Of a stretch of DNA of 64,000 nt, positions 57,152 through 64,000 are shown in pieces. The stretch is from Keguizhuia sedimenti (GTDB lineage: Bacteria > Pseudomonadota > Gammaproteobacteria > Burkholderiales > Burkholderiaceae_D), in NCBI GenBank assembly GCA_030715135.1, contig JAUYVH010000004.1, positions 124,001-188,000 of the forward strand, read 5' to 3'. The position numbers and the translations under genes are program-made. The notes beneath the pieces were generated by a model. The model was not told where the DNA came from, ran no database searches, and worked only from the letters and a program-made list of their open reading frames with translations. How positions within the stretch are numbered: position 1 is the stretch's first letter; each line of letters opens with the position of its first letter.

Positions 57152-57334
57152 TTATTCGTCGTTTTTGGTCTTCAGCACTTTGCGGCCACGATAATAGCCG
57201 TTAGGGCTGATGTGGTGACGCAAATGCGTTTCACCGGTGGTCGGCTCGACTGCCAGTTGCGGAGCAACCAGGAAATCGTGCGAACGATGCATGCCGCGCT
57301 TGGACGGGGACTTTTTGTTTTGCTGAACTGCCAT
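57152..57334 (-). CDS. rpmF: 50S ribosomal protein L32
   Basis: 60 aa ribosomal protein. The N-terminus [20 protein letters not shown] is typical of L32, and the C-terminus [16 protein letters not shown] matches the non-zinc type in beta-proteobacteria. It lies between yceD and plsX. Confidence 0.98.
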   Translation of the reverse strand: MAVQQNKKSPSKRGMHRSHDFLVAPQLAVEPTTGETHLRHHISPNGYYRGRKVLKTKNDE

Positions 57335-57464
57335 GTTGAACTCCTAAATCTTATATTCAAAAAATTTTAACATACCCAGCGAATGAAATTGCAATAAATC
57401 AATCATTCACTGCTTTTATTATTTAGCCCGATCCTTTGTTTCGATGCCGGATTAAGCGTAACTT

Positions 57465-57965
57465 CTAACTTTTCTTTAAAGTTTTCAGCACTGAAAAAGG
57501 CGATTCTTTTTCCGGCAATTTAAAAGGCTCCGGCAGCCCTTTATCAGGACATGTCTCATGCCGCGGGGAAATCGGCAAGGCAAGCAAAGCCTCGTCTTCT
57601 ATCAAGGTCAACACATCCAAAGCTTTGGATCCGACGATAACGTCTACAGAATCGTCATCCAGTGCTTCCTCGATTTCATCGGCGCTTGCTTCATCGGGCG
57701 CAAGAATCAATATCGAGTCCGATAATATCGCGAAGTCAAAAGGCTGCAAACACCTCTGACAAGTCAGCTTGACGGCCCCGGATACCGCCAAATTAAGCTG
57801 CGGATATCCCAGGGCATTTTTCCCGCCTTCCAAACCCCATTTCAAAACGCCGGATGGATCCACGATTTCTGCAGCCAGCCTCGGCAGATCAGCAACCGGA
57901 ATTTCGCCGTTACGGTGCTCTTTCAGCCGACAGAACTCAAACGCGTCGATTAAAAAGGCGTTCAT
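57465..57965 (-). CDS. yceD: YceD family protein (DUF177)
   Basis: 166 aa protein linked to 23S rRNA processing/accumulation in relatives. The conserved LTCQRCLQPFDF (CxxC) segment lies near residue 83-94, followed by an acidic loop (DEASADEIEEALDDD). It is directly upstream of rpmF, its standard position. ATG at 57965 chosen; a TTG four codons upstream is possible. Confidence 0.93.
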   Translation of the reverse strand: MNAFLIDAFEFCRLKEHRNGEIPVADLPRLAAEIVDPSGVLKWGLEGGKNALGYPQLNLAVSGAVKLTCQRCLQPFDFAILSDSILILAPDEASADEIEEALDDDSVDVIVGSKALDVLTLIEDEALLALPISPRHETCPDKGLPEPFKLPEKESPFSVLKTLKKS

Positions 57966-58073
57966 AACTTGATCCAAGCTTGGAAAACCAGCGATAATAA
58001 CAGACTTTTCCTTTACCGGTCAAAGTGTTAGCTTCATTTTGCCACTTGATAATCGCACAAACTGCACGCCCTC

Positions 58074-58673
58074 ATGACCCCTAGATTGATTCTCGGCTCC
58101 AGTTCGACATACCGGCAAGAGTTGCTCGGTCGCCTGCGCATACCTTTTGAAGTAATGATCCCGGCAATCGACGAATTGCCCTTGCCTGGCGAAGCGGCAG
58201 AGGTAACCGCGTTACGCTTGGCGAAGGAAAAGGCGCTGGCAATTTCGCGGAAGGCGTCGGGTGCAATCATCATTGGATGCGACCAGGTCGCCACACTCGA
58301 CGGCCAACAGATCGGAAAACCCGGAACCCATGAAAGAGCATTGGCTCAATTGCAACAAATGCGTGGCCGACGCGTTATTTTCCATACCGCTCTTTGCGTT
58401 CTTGATTCCAGAGAAAGCCGTTCCGAACCCGTGGTGCAACTCGAAAATATTCAGACCTTTGTGACCTTTCGAGATCTGCCCGATGCCGAACTGAACGCTT
58501 ATCTGCGGATAGAGCAACCATATGATTGCGCCGGCAGCGCGAAAAATGAAGGCCTCGGTATTGCCATTATCGATAAAATCGAAAGTACTGACCCGACCGC
58601 TCTGACCGGACTCCCGCTGATTGCACTAACAAGTATGCTGCGACAGGCAGGAGTCCCATTTTTCAAAAGCTAG
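58074..58673 (+). CDS. maf: Maf-like nucleotide pyrophosphatase (YceF subgroup)
   Basis: 199 aa house-cleaning pyrophosphatase. The N-terminal LILGSSSTYRQELLGRL, the catalytic GCDQVATLDGQQIGKPG (Asp at about 66) and YDCAGSAKNEGLG are family hallmarks. The residues favour the YceF (7-methyl-GTP) type over dTTP/UTP enzymes. It diverges from yceD and precedes the methyltransferase by 66 bases. Confidence 0.93.
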   Translation: MTPRLILGSSSTYRQELLGRLRIPFEVMIPAIDELPLPGEAAEVTALRLAKEKALAISRKASGAIIIGCDQVATLDGQQIGKPGTHERALAQLQQMRGRRVIFHTALCVLDSRESRSEPVVQLENIQTFVTFRDLPDAELNAYLRIEQPYDCAGSAKNEGLGIAIIDKIESTDPTALTGLPLIALTSMLRQAGVPFFKS

Positions 58674-58739
58674 GTTCACGCGCTACCTTTTTCTGCAGTT
58701 CTCTCGAATTGCATTGATTTTTATTCTTTCGGGATCCGC

Positions 58740-59492
58740 ATGTACGGCACACTTTTCCTGCTACCAAATGTTCTTGGCTATTCGGAGGATCTGGGAAGCG
58801 AGCAACTCCTGTCGATGATTCCCGCCAAGGTATTGGCCATCACCGCCGGACTGGATTATCTGATCGCAGAAAATGCAAAGACAACGCGCAGCTTCCTGAA
58901 ACGCATTTCCCCACTTTACCCGCTTTGCAAACCGCTGCAGGAAATCCGGATTGCCGAGCTCAATGTCAATACCGCGCCAAGCATGTTGCCAGATCTGCTT
59001 GCCCCAATATTGAGCGGTCAAAATGGAGGATTGATTTCGGAGGCGGGCGTGCCTGCGGTGGCAGATCCGGGAGCAAATCTTGTGCGCCTCGCTCATCAGG
59101 AAAAGGTTTCGATCAAGCCCTTGGTGGGGCCATCCTCGATTCTGCTTGCCGTCATGGCCGGAGGACTGAACGGGCAAAGTTTCGCATTCAACGGATATTT
59201 GCCCACTGATGCACAAAAACGCATTAAACAAATCAAGATGCTCGAAGAGCGTTCGCGCAACGAAAAGCAAACACAGCTTTTCATCGAAACGCCGTATCGT
59301 AATCAGGCCTTGCTGGAATCCTTGCTGAGTGTGTGCCGCAACGATACGTTGATCTCGCTCGCTACCGATCTGACCTTGCCAGGCGAGTCTGTTGAAACCC
59401 TGGCGGCATCACAATGGAAGAAGCGCTTAAATGAAAACAAAATGCCGGATTTTCATAAGAAACCGACTGTATTTTCGTTCCTGGCAGCGTAG
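58740..59492 (+). CDS. Tetrapyrrole methylase-family SAM methyltransferase (RsmI-like paralogue)
   Basis: 250 aa SAM-dependent methyltransferase with the RsmI-type SAM loop GGLISEAGVPAVADPGANLV (residues about 96-115) and the VGPSSILLAVMAGGLNGQSF segment. It is shorter than RsmI (about 285 aa) and starts with a distinct MYGTLFLLPNVLG, so is probably the paralogue often found beside maf. The rRNA target, if any, is unknown. Convergent with sppA. Confidence 0.88.
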   Translation: MYGTLFLLPNVLGYSEDLGSEQLLSMIPAKVLAITAGLDYLIAENAKTTRSFLKRISPLYPLCKPLQEIRIAELNVNTAPSMLPDLLAPILSGQNGGLISEAGVPAVADPGANLVRLAHQEKVSIKPLVGPSSILLAVMAGGLNGQSFAFNGYLPTDAQKRIKQIKMLEERSRNEKQTQLFIETPYRNQALLESLLSVCRNDTLISLATDLTLPGESVETLAASQWKKRLNENKMPDFHKKPTVFSFLAA

Positions 59493-59533
59493 CCGCACAG
59501 TGCCTTAAAATTTCCGCCGTGATGAACCGGCCG

Positions 59534-60526
59534 TCAGCGAAAGCTGGGGCCACTCCCATTCCAGAGCGACTTCACTGCACTTTCTCCGGCAGCCGCGCCG
59601 AATTTCTTCAGCACCCTCTCGGACAGCCCTTCGTGTTGCGTGTAATCGATGATGTCGGCAGCCTTCAATTCATCCCGCGCGACACTGTCAACCGTCCCGA
59701 ATCCGTCCGCCAAGCCTAACTCCACTGCCTTGCTGCCGCTCCAGAACAAGCCTGAGAACATGTCCGGCGTTTCCTTGAGACGTGTGCCGCGGCCGTTGCG
59801 CACGACATTAATGAACTGCTGGTGAATTTCATTCAGCAGCGACTGCGCATGATTTTTCTGCTCCTCGGTCTGCGGGCTGAACGGATCCATGAAGGCCTTA
59901 TTTTCTCCGGCAGTCATCACGCGGCGCTCGACGCCGATCTTATCCATCAATCCCGTGAATCCGAATCCCCCCATCAGAACGCCTATGGAGCCAACAATGC
60001 TTGCCTTATTCACGAATATCTTGTCGGCAGCCGCAGCAATGTAATATCCGCCGGAGGCGCACATTTCATCCACCACGACATGCAAAGGCTTTTTCGGATA
60101 TGCCTTGCGCAAACGTGCTATCTCGTCATTGATAATGCCGGCCTGGACCGGACTTCCGCCTGGGCTATTGATTCTTAGTATGATGCCGACAGAGCCGGAA
60201 TCCTCATAGGCACGGTTAAGTGCAGGGATCACAACGTCAGCCGCGCCGCTTCCCCCTGCTTCAATAGTGCCATCAATTTCTACAAGAGCCGTATGCGCAC
60301 TGGACGATTCCATGTCAGTGTTTCCAAGCTCAAATGCCTGGAACAGGACTACAAGCACAATCGCCAAAGCGACAAATCTGAAGAAAATGTTCCAGCGTCG
60401 GCGCGCACGTTGCTCCTGAAGCGTGGCAAAGGCCAGCTTTTCCAGAATGTCGCGTTCCCAGACTTGTGGATTTGTCGGTTTGATCGGCGCCGCCTCTGGC
60501 CGGCTGTCGTAATTATTGTCGCTCAT
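59534..60526 (-). CDS. sppA: Signal peptide peptidase SppA (S49 family)
   Basis: 330 aa inner-membrane serine peptidase that degrades cleaved signal peptides. One N-terminal helix (about 48-65) anchors it. INSPGGSPVQAG forms the oxyanion region, Ser158 in CASGGYY is the nucleophile and Lys210 in GENKAFMDP the general base; the spacing matches the single-domain 36K type. It follows the Rieske gene by 28 bases in a probable rluC-HAD-Rieske-sppA run. Confidence 0.93.
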   Translation of the reverse strand: MSDNNYDSRPEAAPIKPTNPQVWERDILEKLAFATLQEQRARRRWNIFFRFVALAIVLVVLFQAFELGNTDMESSSAHTALVEIDGTIEAGGSGAADVVIPALNRAYEDSGSVGIILRINSPGGSPVQAGIINDEIARLRKAYPKKPLHVVVDEMCASGGYYIAAAADKIFVNKASIVGSIGVLMGGFGFTGLMDKIGVERRVMTAGENKAFMDPFSPQTEEQKNHAQSLLNEIHQQFINVVRNGRGTRLKETPDMFSGLFWSGSKAVELGLADGFGTVDSVARDELKAADIIDYTQHEGLSERVLKKFGAAAGESAVKSLWNGSGPSFR

Positions 60527-60554
60527 GGGGCAATATGAAATTCTCTAATGGATT

Positions 60555-60950
60555 CTACGCTCTTGCGGGTCTGACAAATTCATCAGGTTGCCAGAATACC
60601 TGATTATCATGCTCGCTCACAATGATTGGACGCAAACGCCCGCCACGGCATGGACCGCCTGCGCATTTTCCGGTGTCTGGCACGTACATCGCGCCATGAG
60701 TCGAACACATCAGATAGGAACCACTCGACTCGAAAAATTCGCCCTCGTTCCAGTCCAGTTCCATGGATACATGGGCGCAGCGGTTCAGATAGGCGTGCAC
60801 CTTGCCCTGATAGCGCACAACGAATCCGCTGGCATCCTCCCCTCCGGCTGTGACGGGAAAACGGATCCCTTTTGCCCCGTCAGCCAATAAAGATGCATCG
60901 CAGATCAGTATCTCGTCATTACTCGCGTCTTTATTCATCGCATCAGGCAT
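60555..60950 (-). CDS. Rieske [2Fe-2S] protein
   Basis: 131 aa small ferredoxin-like protein. Cluster ligands are Cys58 and His60 (RCAHVSMEL) and Cys82 and His85 (MCSTHGAMY), followed by GPCRGGRLRPI. It is a stand-alone electron carrier or oxygenase component, with no oxygenase gene nearby. It overlaps the HAD gene by eight bases (ATG inside the HAD end). A second ATG four codons in is possible. Confidence 0.92.
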   Translation of the reverse strand: MPDAMNKDASNDEILICDASLLADGAKGIRFPVTAGGEDASGFVVRYQGKVHAYLNRCAHVSMELDWNEGEFFESSGSYLMCSTHGAMYVPDTGKCAGGPCRGGRLRPIIVSEHDNQVFWQPDEFVRPARA

Positions 60951-61602
60951 GCGTATTTAACCAGGAATGCAGCTCTGCAATGGAATCGGCAATATATAAA
61001 GGCTTTAGCGGCAGCAGTTCGGCGCCGGAGTGAGCTCCATGTCGCACACCGATGGAGGCAGAACCTGCGTTGAGCGCCATCTGCAAGTCATGCGTCGTAT
61101 CGCCGATCATGACTGTCCGGCTCATTTGCTGATCCAGCTCCCGCGTCAATTCATCCAGCATCGCCGGATGAGGCTTGGAGAAAGTTTCGTCAGCACAGCG
61201 CGTTGCATCAAACAGTGGCGCAAGGCCGCTTTCCGCAAGCGCCCGGTTCAGGCCCGCACGGCTTTTTCCCGTCGCTACCGCCAGCCGATAACCTTGCCCG
61301 GAGAGGTCTTCAAGCATTTCCTGCACACCATCGAATAGGGTCAATTGCTGATCTTTCGCCAGATAGTGGTAGCGATAACGCTCAGCCATGCGCACATGGT
61401 ATTTGCTCTCAACTTCCGGCAAAACAGCTTGCATCGCTTCCTGCAGGCCAAGACCAATTACATAGGCCGCCGCCTTTTCGCTCGGCACCGGCAGTTCCAA
61501 ATCCCTTGCCGCAGCCTGAATGCATTTCACGATTGTCGCGGTACTGTCCATCAAGGTGCCGTCCCAATCAAATACGATTAAATCAAATTGCCTTTGCGCC
61601 AT
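60943..61602 (-). CDS. HAD-IA family phosphatase (Gph/PGP-like)
   Basis: 219 aa HAD phosphatase. Motif I is FDWDGTLMDS (nucleophile Asp at about 11), motif II VATGKSRAGL, motif III with Lys in FSKPHP, and motif IV MIGDTTHDLQMA. It resembles phosphoglycolate phosphatase but lacks decisive markers. Adjacent to rluC, 69 bases downstream of it, a common placement in Burkholderiales. Confidence 0.9.
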   Translation of the reverse strand: MAQRQFDLIVFDWDGTLMDSTATIVKCIQAAARDLELPVPSEKAAAYVIGLGLQEAMQAVLPEVESKYHVRMAERYRYHYLAKDQQLTLFDGVQEMLEDLSGQGYRLAVATGKSRAGLNRALAESGLAPLFDATRCADETFSKPHPAMLDELTRELDQQMSRTVMIGDTTHDLQMALNAGSASIGVRHGAHSGAELLPLKPLYIADSIAELHSWLNTHA

Positions 61603-61671
61603 ACTTTATTGCCTTAGCGGCGAAGCCGCTATCCTTCCGATTAAATTTTAATAGTGGCCTAAGCCGGACGT

Positions 61672-62682
61672 TCAAGCAGCTTTGCCTTGAGTCAGGCTAT
61701 TTAAAAAATTTGTACATTCCGGAGGAAGAGGCGCATTCAAGGTCAGCGATGCGCCCGTGCCTGGATGCACAAAGCTGATTTGATGGGCATGAAGAAACAT
61801 CCTCTTCAATGGGATTTTTCCGTCTTTACCTTTTGCCAATTCCCGGTTCAGGTCGAAATCACCATATTTATCATCGCCGGCAATGGGGAATCCACTGGAA
61901 GCAAGGTGGACCCTGATCTGATGAGTCCGTCCAGTCAGCAATTCTGCTTCCAAGAGGACAAAATCGCCGTAATTTTTTACTCGATTGAAAATCGTGTGAG
62001 ATGCCATTCCCTCGGACTGGACACGCACGCGCCGCTCGCCATCCGCAGTCGTATATTTATGCAGGGGCAGTTTAATATGCTGCCGTGCGTTTTTCCAATC
62101 CCCACGGATCAGTACCAGATAACGTTTGTCTACCTCGCCCAGCCGTATCTGTTCGTGCAGGTTAATTAGTGCCGAGCGCTTCTTTGCCAAAACGAGTATG
62201 CCGGATGTGTCGCGATCCAGTCGGTGCACCAGTTCAAGAAACTTGGCCTGTGGCCGTGCGGCCCGCAAATGTTCAATGACGCCATGACTTACCCCTGACC
62301 CGCCATGCACGGCCACACCGGCAGGTTTGTCAATAACCAGCAAATCGTTGTCTTCCAGCAAGATTGGAAATTCAGCTTTGGGAGCAACCGATACCGTTTT
62401 CTCGGCTAGCCGAATCGGCGGAAGACGAACTATATCACCATCCAAAAGTCGATAGGTTTGATCTATCCGACCTTTGTTAACACGCACCTCACCGGATCTA
62501 AGTATCCGGTAGACATGGCTTTTAGGAACGCCCTTGCAGATTCGGAGCAGGAAATTGTCGATCCGTTGACCCGCATCCTCTTCTCCAATAGTTATCAACT
62601 GCACTTGTGGATGGACCGGCGAGGCAGCGGCCGAAATCGCATTCCGGCCCTCGTTTGCAGAAAATCTCGCTAAGTCCTTCAT
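61672..62682 (-). CDS. rluC: 23S rRNA pseudouridine synthase RluC
   Basis: 336 aa enzyme making pseudouridines 955, 2504 and 2580. The N-terminal S4 domain (about 30-95, RIDNFLLRICKGVPKSHVYR) is followed by the catalytic [28 protein letters not shown] and PIAGDDKYGD are typical. Located opposite rne, as is usual. The ATG has no upstream ribosome site and may be leaderless (see findings). Confidence 0.95.
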   Translation of the reverse strand: MKDLARFSANEGRNAISAAASPVHPQVQLITIGEEDAGQRIDNFLLRICKGVPKSHVYRILRSGEVRVNKGRIDQTYRLLDGDIVRLPPIRLAEKTVSVAPKAEFPILLEDNDLLVIDKPAGVAVHGGSGVSHGVIEHLRAARPQAKFLELVHRLDRDTSGILVLAKKRSALINLHEQIRLGEVDKRYLVLIRGDWKNARQHIKLPLHKYTTADGERRVRVQSEGMASHTIFNRVKNYGDFVLLEAELLTGRTHQIRVHLASSGFPIAGDDKYGDFDLNRELAKGKDGKIPLKRMFLHAHQISFVHPGTGASLTLNAPLPPECTNFLNSLTQGKAA

Positions 62683-63263
62683 TTTGAATATATAATTATT
62701 TCATAGCGGTTACAAAGCCGCTATATAAGTGTAAGAATAAAAATCACATTCTACACAGCGGCGTTTCCATTCGCCTTCTGTTTTGGAAAATTAATGGAAT
62801 TAACGTGTATGCATCATTTCTCTTCGCGTCAGGGTTGCACCATCGTTGCAATCGGATTGCGGATAAAAATGCTGAATTTGAATGCTTGGATTTTAAGGAT
62901 TTATCGACAAGCCCGCAGATAAGGCTCGTCGGTTGATGTAGTGAGTTCCAGTTTACTACCTTTGCTAAACCAAATCGGTTTATTGTTTGGCTCAATGTAA
63001 TTGCGTTTTACCTGCAAGCTTGTATCGCCTGCACATCAAAGTTTAATGTGTGGAAGGCGCGGTAAATACGCTTGCTTAGTAAGCAGGATCGCCACATCTG
63101 CGCCCAATTGCTACACAGCGCGTCAATCGCGCTCTAGTGCCGCATGTCAAGGCAATTCCCTCTCCTGAGCACTCCATTCTCGCGTACATCCCTGCAGTTA
63201 AAAAACAGTTGCGCTGGCGTATCGCCGCGCCTGTATAAGTGGCTCAAGCCATGGAGTGAGAAA
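62683..63263. other. 581-base divergent region with the rne leader
   Basis: Between rluC (minus) and rne (plus). Near rluC is a 7 bp inverted repeat ATAGCGG ... CCGCTAT (62703-62724) overlapping a possible rluC -35. Further on are a 6 bp hairpin TGCTTA-G-TAAGCA (63073-63085), two copies of CTACACAGCG (62752-62761 and about 63111-63120), and GGCT-CA-AGCC (63241-63250) just before the rne ribosome site. No coding frame is supported. It is likely a long structured leader. Confidence 0.5.
62687..62715 (-). promoter_or_regulatory. Candidate rluC promoter
   Basis: TTGTAA (62710-62715), 17-base spacer, TATATT (62687-62692) on the minus strand. Transcription would start at or within a base or two of the rluC ATG, so the mRNA may be leaderless. 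Confidence 0.4.
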
Positions 63264-64000
63264 ATGAAACGTATGTTGTTTAATGCCACGCAGCAGGAGG
63301 AGCTGCGCGTGGCAATCGTCGATGGTCAGAAACTGATCGATATCGACATCGAAACCACCGGAAGAGAACAACGCAAGTCCAATATTTATAAAGGCGTTAT
63401 TACCCGTATCGAACCATCTCTGGAAGCCTGCTTTGTAAATTACGGTGAAGAGCGTCACGGTTTTCTGCCATTCAAGGAAGTTGCACGGACCTATTTTCGC
63501 GATGGCATAGATGTCCGCAACGCAAGCATCAAGGATGCATTGCGTGAAGGCCAGGAAATCATGGTCCAGGTGGAAAAGGAAGAGCGCGGCAACAAAGGCG
63601 CGGCTTTGACTTCTTTCGTTTCCCTGGCCGGCCGGTATCTGGTCTTGATGCCTAATAATCCCCGCGGAGGCGGCGTTTCCCGCCGGGTCGAAGGTGAAGA
63701 TCGCCAGGAACTGCGCGAGACAATGGACAAGCTCGATTTGCCGTCCGGCATGTCGGTCATTGCGCGCACGGCAGGCATAGGCCGCAATGTCGACGAATTG
63801 CAATGGGACCTGAATTACCTGATGCAGTTGTGGCGTGCAATTGAAGGCGCGGGCCAGTCGGCTCCGGGCGCTTTCCTGATCTACCAGGAATCCTCGCTGG
63901 TCATTCGTGCCATTCGCGATTATTTCCAGCCGGATATCGGCGAAATCCTGATCGACACCGACGATATTTATGAACAGGCCCAACAGTTCATGAGCCATGT
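63264..64000 (+). CDS. rne: Ribonuclease E (5' part, runs off the window)
   Basis: First 245 codons of RNase E, the main endonuclease of mRNA decay and rRNA/tRNA processing. The N-terminus [21 protein letters not shown], the S1 domain (about 38-120, [23 protein letters not shown] ... GHGFLPF-like), and the 5'-sensor region ([17 protein letters not shown]) are present; the catalytic DNase I-like domain continues beyond the window. The ATG follows GGAGTGAG. Located opposite rluC after a 581-base gap. Confidence 0.97.
   Translation, partial: MKRMLFNATQQEELRVAIVDGQKLIDIDIETTGREQRKSNIYKGVITRIEPSLEACFVNYGEERHGFLPFKEVARTYFRDGIDVRNASIKDALREGQEIMVQVEKEERGNKGAALTSFVSLAGRYLVLMPNNPRGGGVSRRVEGEDRQELRETMDKLDLPSGMSVIARTAGIGRNVDELQWDLNYLMQLWRAIEGAGQSAPGAFLIYQESSLVIRAIRDYFQPDIGEILIDTDDIYEQAQQFMSH

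Noticed and set aside
62744-62995. 83-codon minus-strand frame in the rne-rluC gap
   Set aside because: No ribosome site and protein-like features absent; the region is better explained as leader and promoter DNA.
1-64000. CRISPR arrays, insertion sequences, rRNA operons, riboswitches
   Set aside because: No regularly spaced repeats, transposase frames, rRNA segments or recognisable riboswitch cores were seen.

Overview
The window looks like chromosome from a betaproteobacterium of the order Burkholderiales, most likely an Oxalobacteraceae member (Herminiimonas-like). This is an inference from three things: moderate GC, the uninterrupted order rne / rluC / sppA / maf / rpmF-plsX-fabHDG-acpP-fabF / rpoE-rseA-rseB-mucD / lepA-lepB-rnc-era-recO-pdxJ-acpS-nagZ-uvrC-pgsA, and the presence of phaC and phaR. 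Most of the sequence is conserved core genome. I found no insertion sequence, integrase, CRISPR array, rRNA or prophage.

Layout. 1-9.7 kb is mixed and partly accessory: a RecQ-like helicase, a histone-deacetylase-family hydrolase, a CopD-like membrane protein, a DUF1488 protein, tRNA-Arg(ACG), a GH2 glycosidase and an unusual GH1-RmlD fusion protein. 9.8-18.7 kb holds an OmpR/EnvZ two-component system, an orphan encapsulated-ferritin-like protein, ispD-ispF, mfd and serB. 18.7-31.7 kb carries metC, rimO, phaC-phaR, pgeF-rluD, bamD, yaaA, a PIN protein, two glutathione transferase homologues, an enoyl-CoA hydratase, a histidine phosphatase and a MaoC hydratase. 31.8-35.3 kb is the least conserved part, with small orphan proteins and long non-coding stretches: DUF2591, tandem DUF2061, a degenerate receiver domain and several unknowns. 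35.3-35.8 kb holds tRNA-Leu(TAA), tRNA-Cys(GCA) and tRNA-Gly(GCC).

From 35.8 to 58 kb nearly everything is on the minus strand and reads as two or three long operons. Fatty acid and phospholipid synthesis (yceD, rpmF, plsX, fabH, fabD, fabG, acpP, fabF) comes first. Then comes the envelope stress module (a CptA/YgfX-like protein, rpoE, rseA, rseB, mucD). Last is protein export, RNA processing, repair and cofactor synthesis (lepA, lepB, DUF4845, rnc, era, recO, pdxJ, acpS, nagZ, uvrC, pgsA). Genes overlap by 4-8 bases at many junctions, which suggests translational coupling. rpoE has a convincing sigma-E-type promoter directly upstream, consistent with autoregulation. 58-64 kb holds maf, a tetrapyrrole-methylase-family methyltransferase, sppA, a Rieske protein, a HAD phosphatase, rluC and, after a 581-base leader region, the start of rne, which runs off the window.

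The observations most worth following are the encapsulated-ferritin homologue with no shell gene or obvious targeting tail, the GH1-RmlD fusion beside a GH2 enzyme, the small-gene stretch at 31.8-34.9 kb, the long rne leader and the rpoE promoter/TTG start. I did not see a clearly new multi-gene system. All family calls were made by reading motifs by eye.
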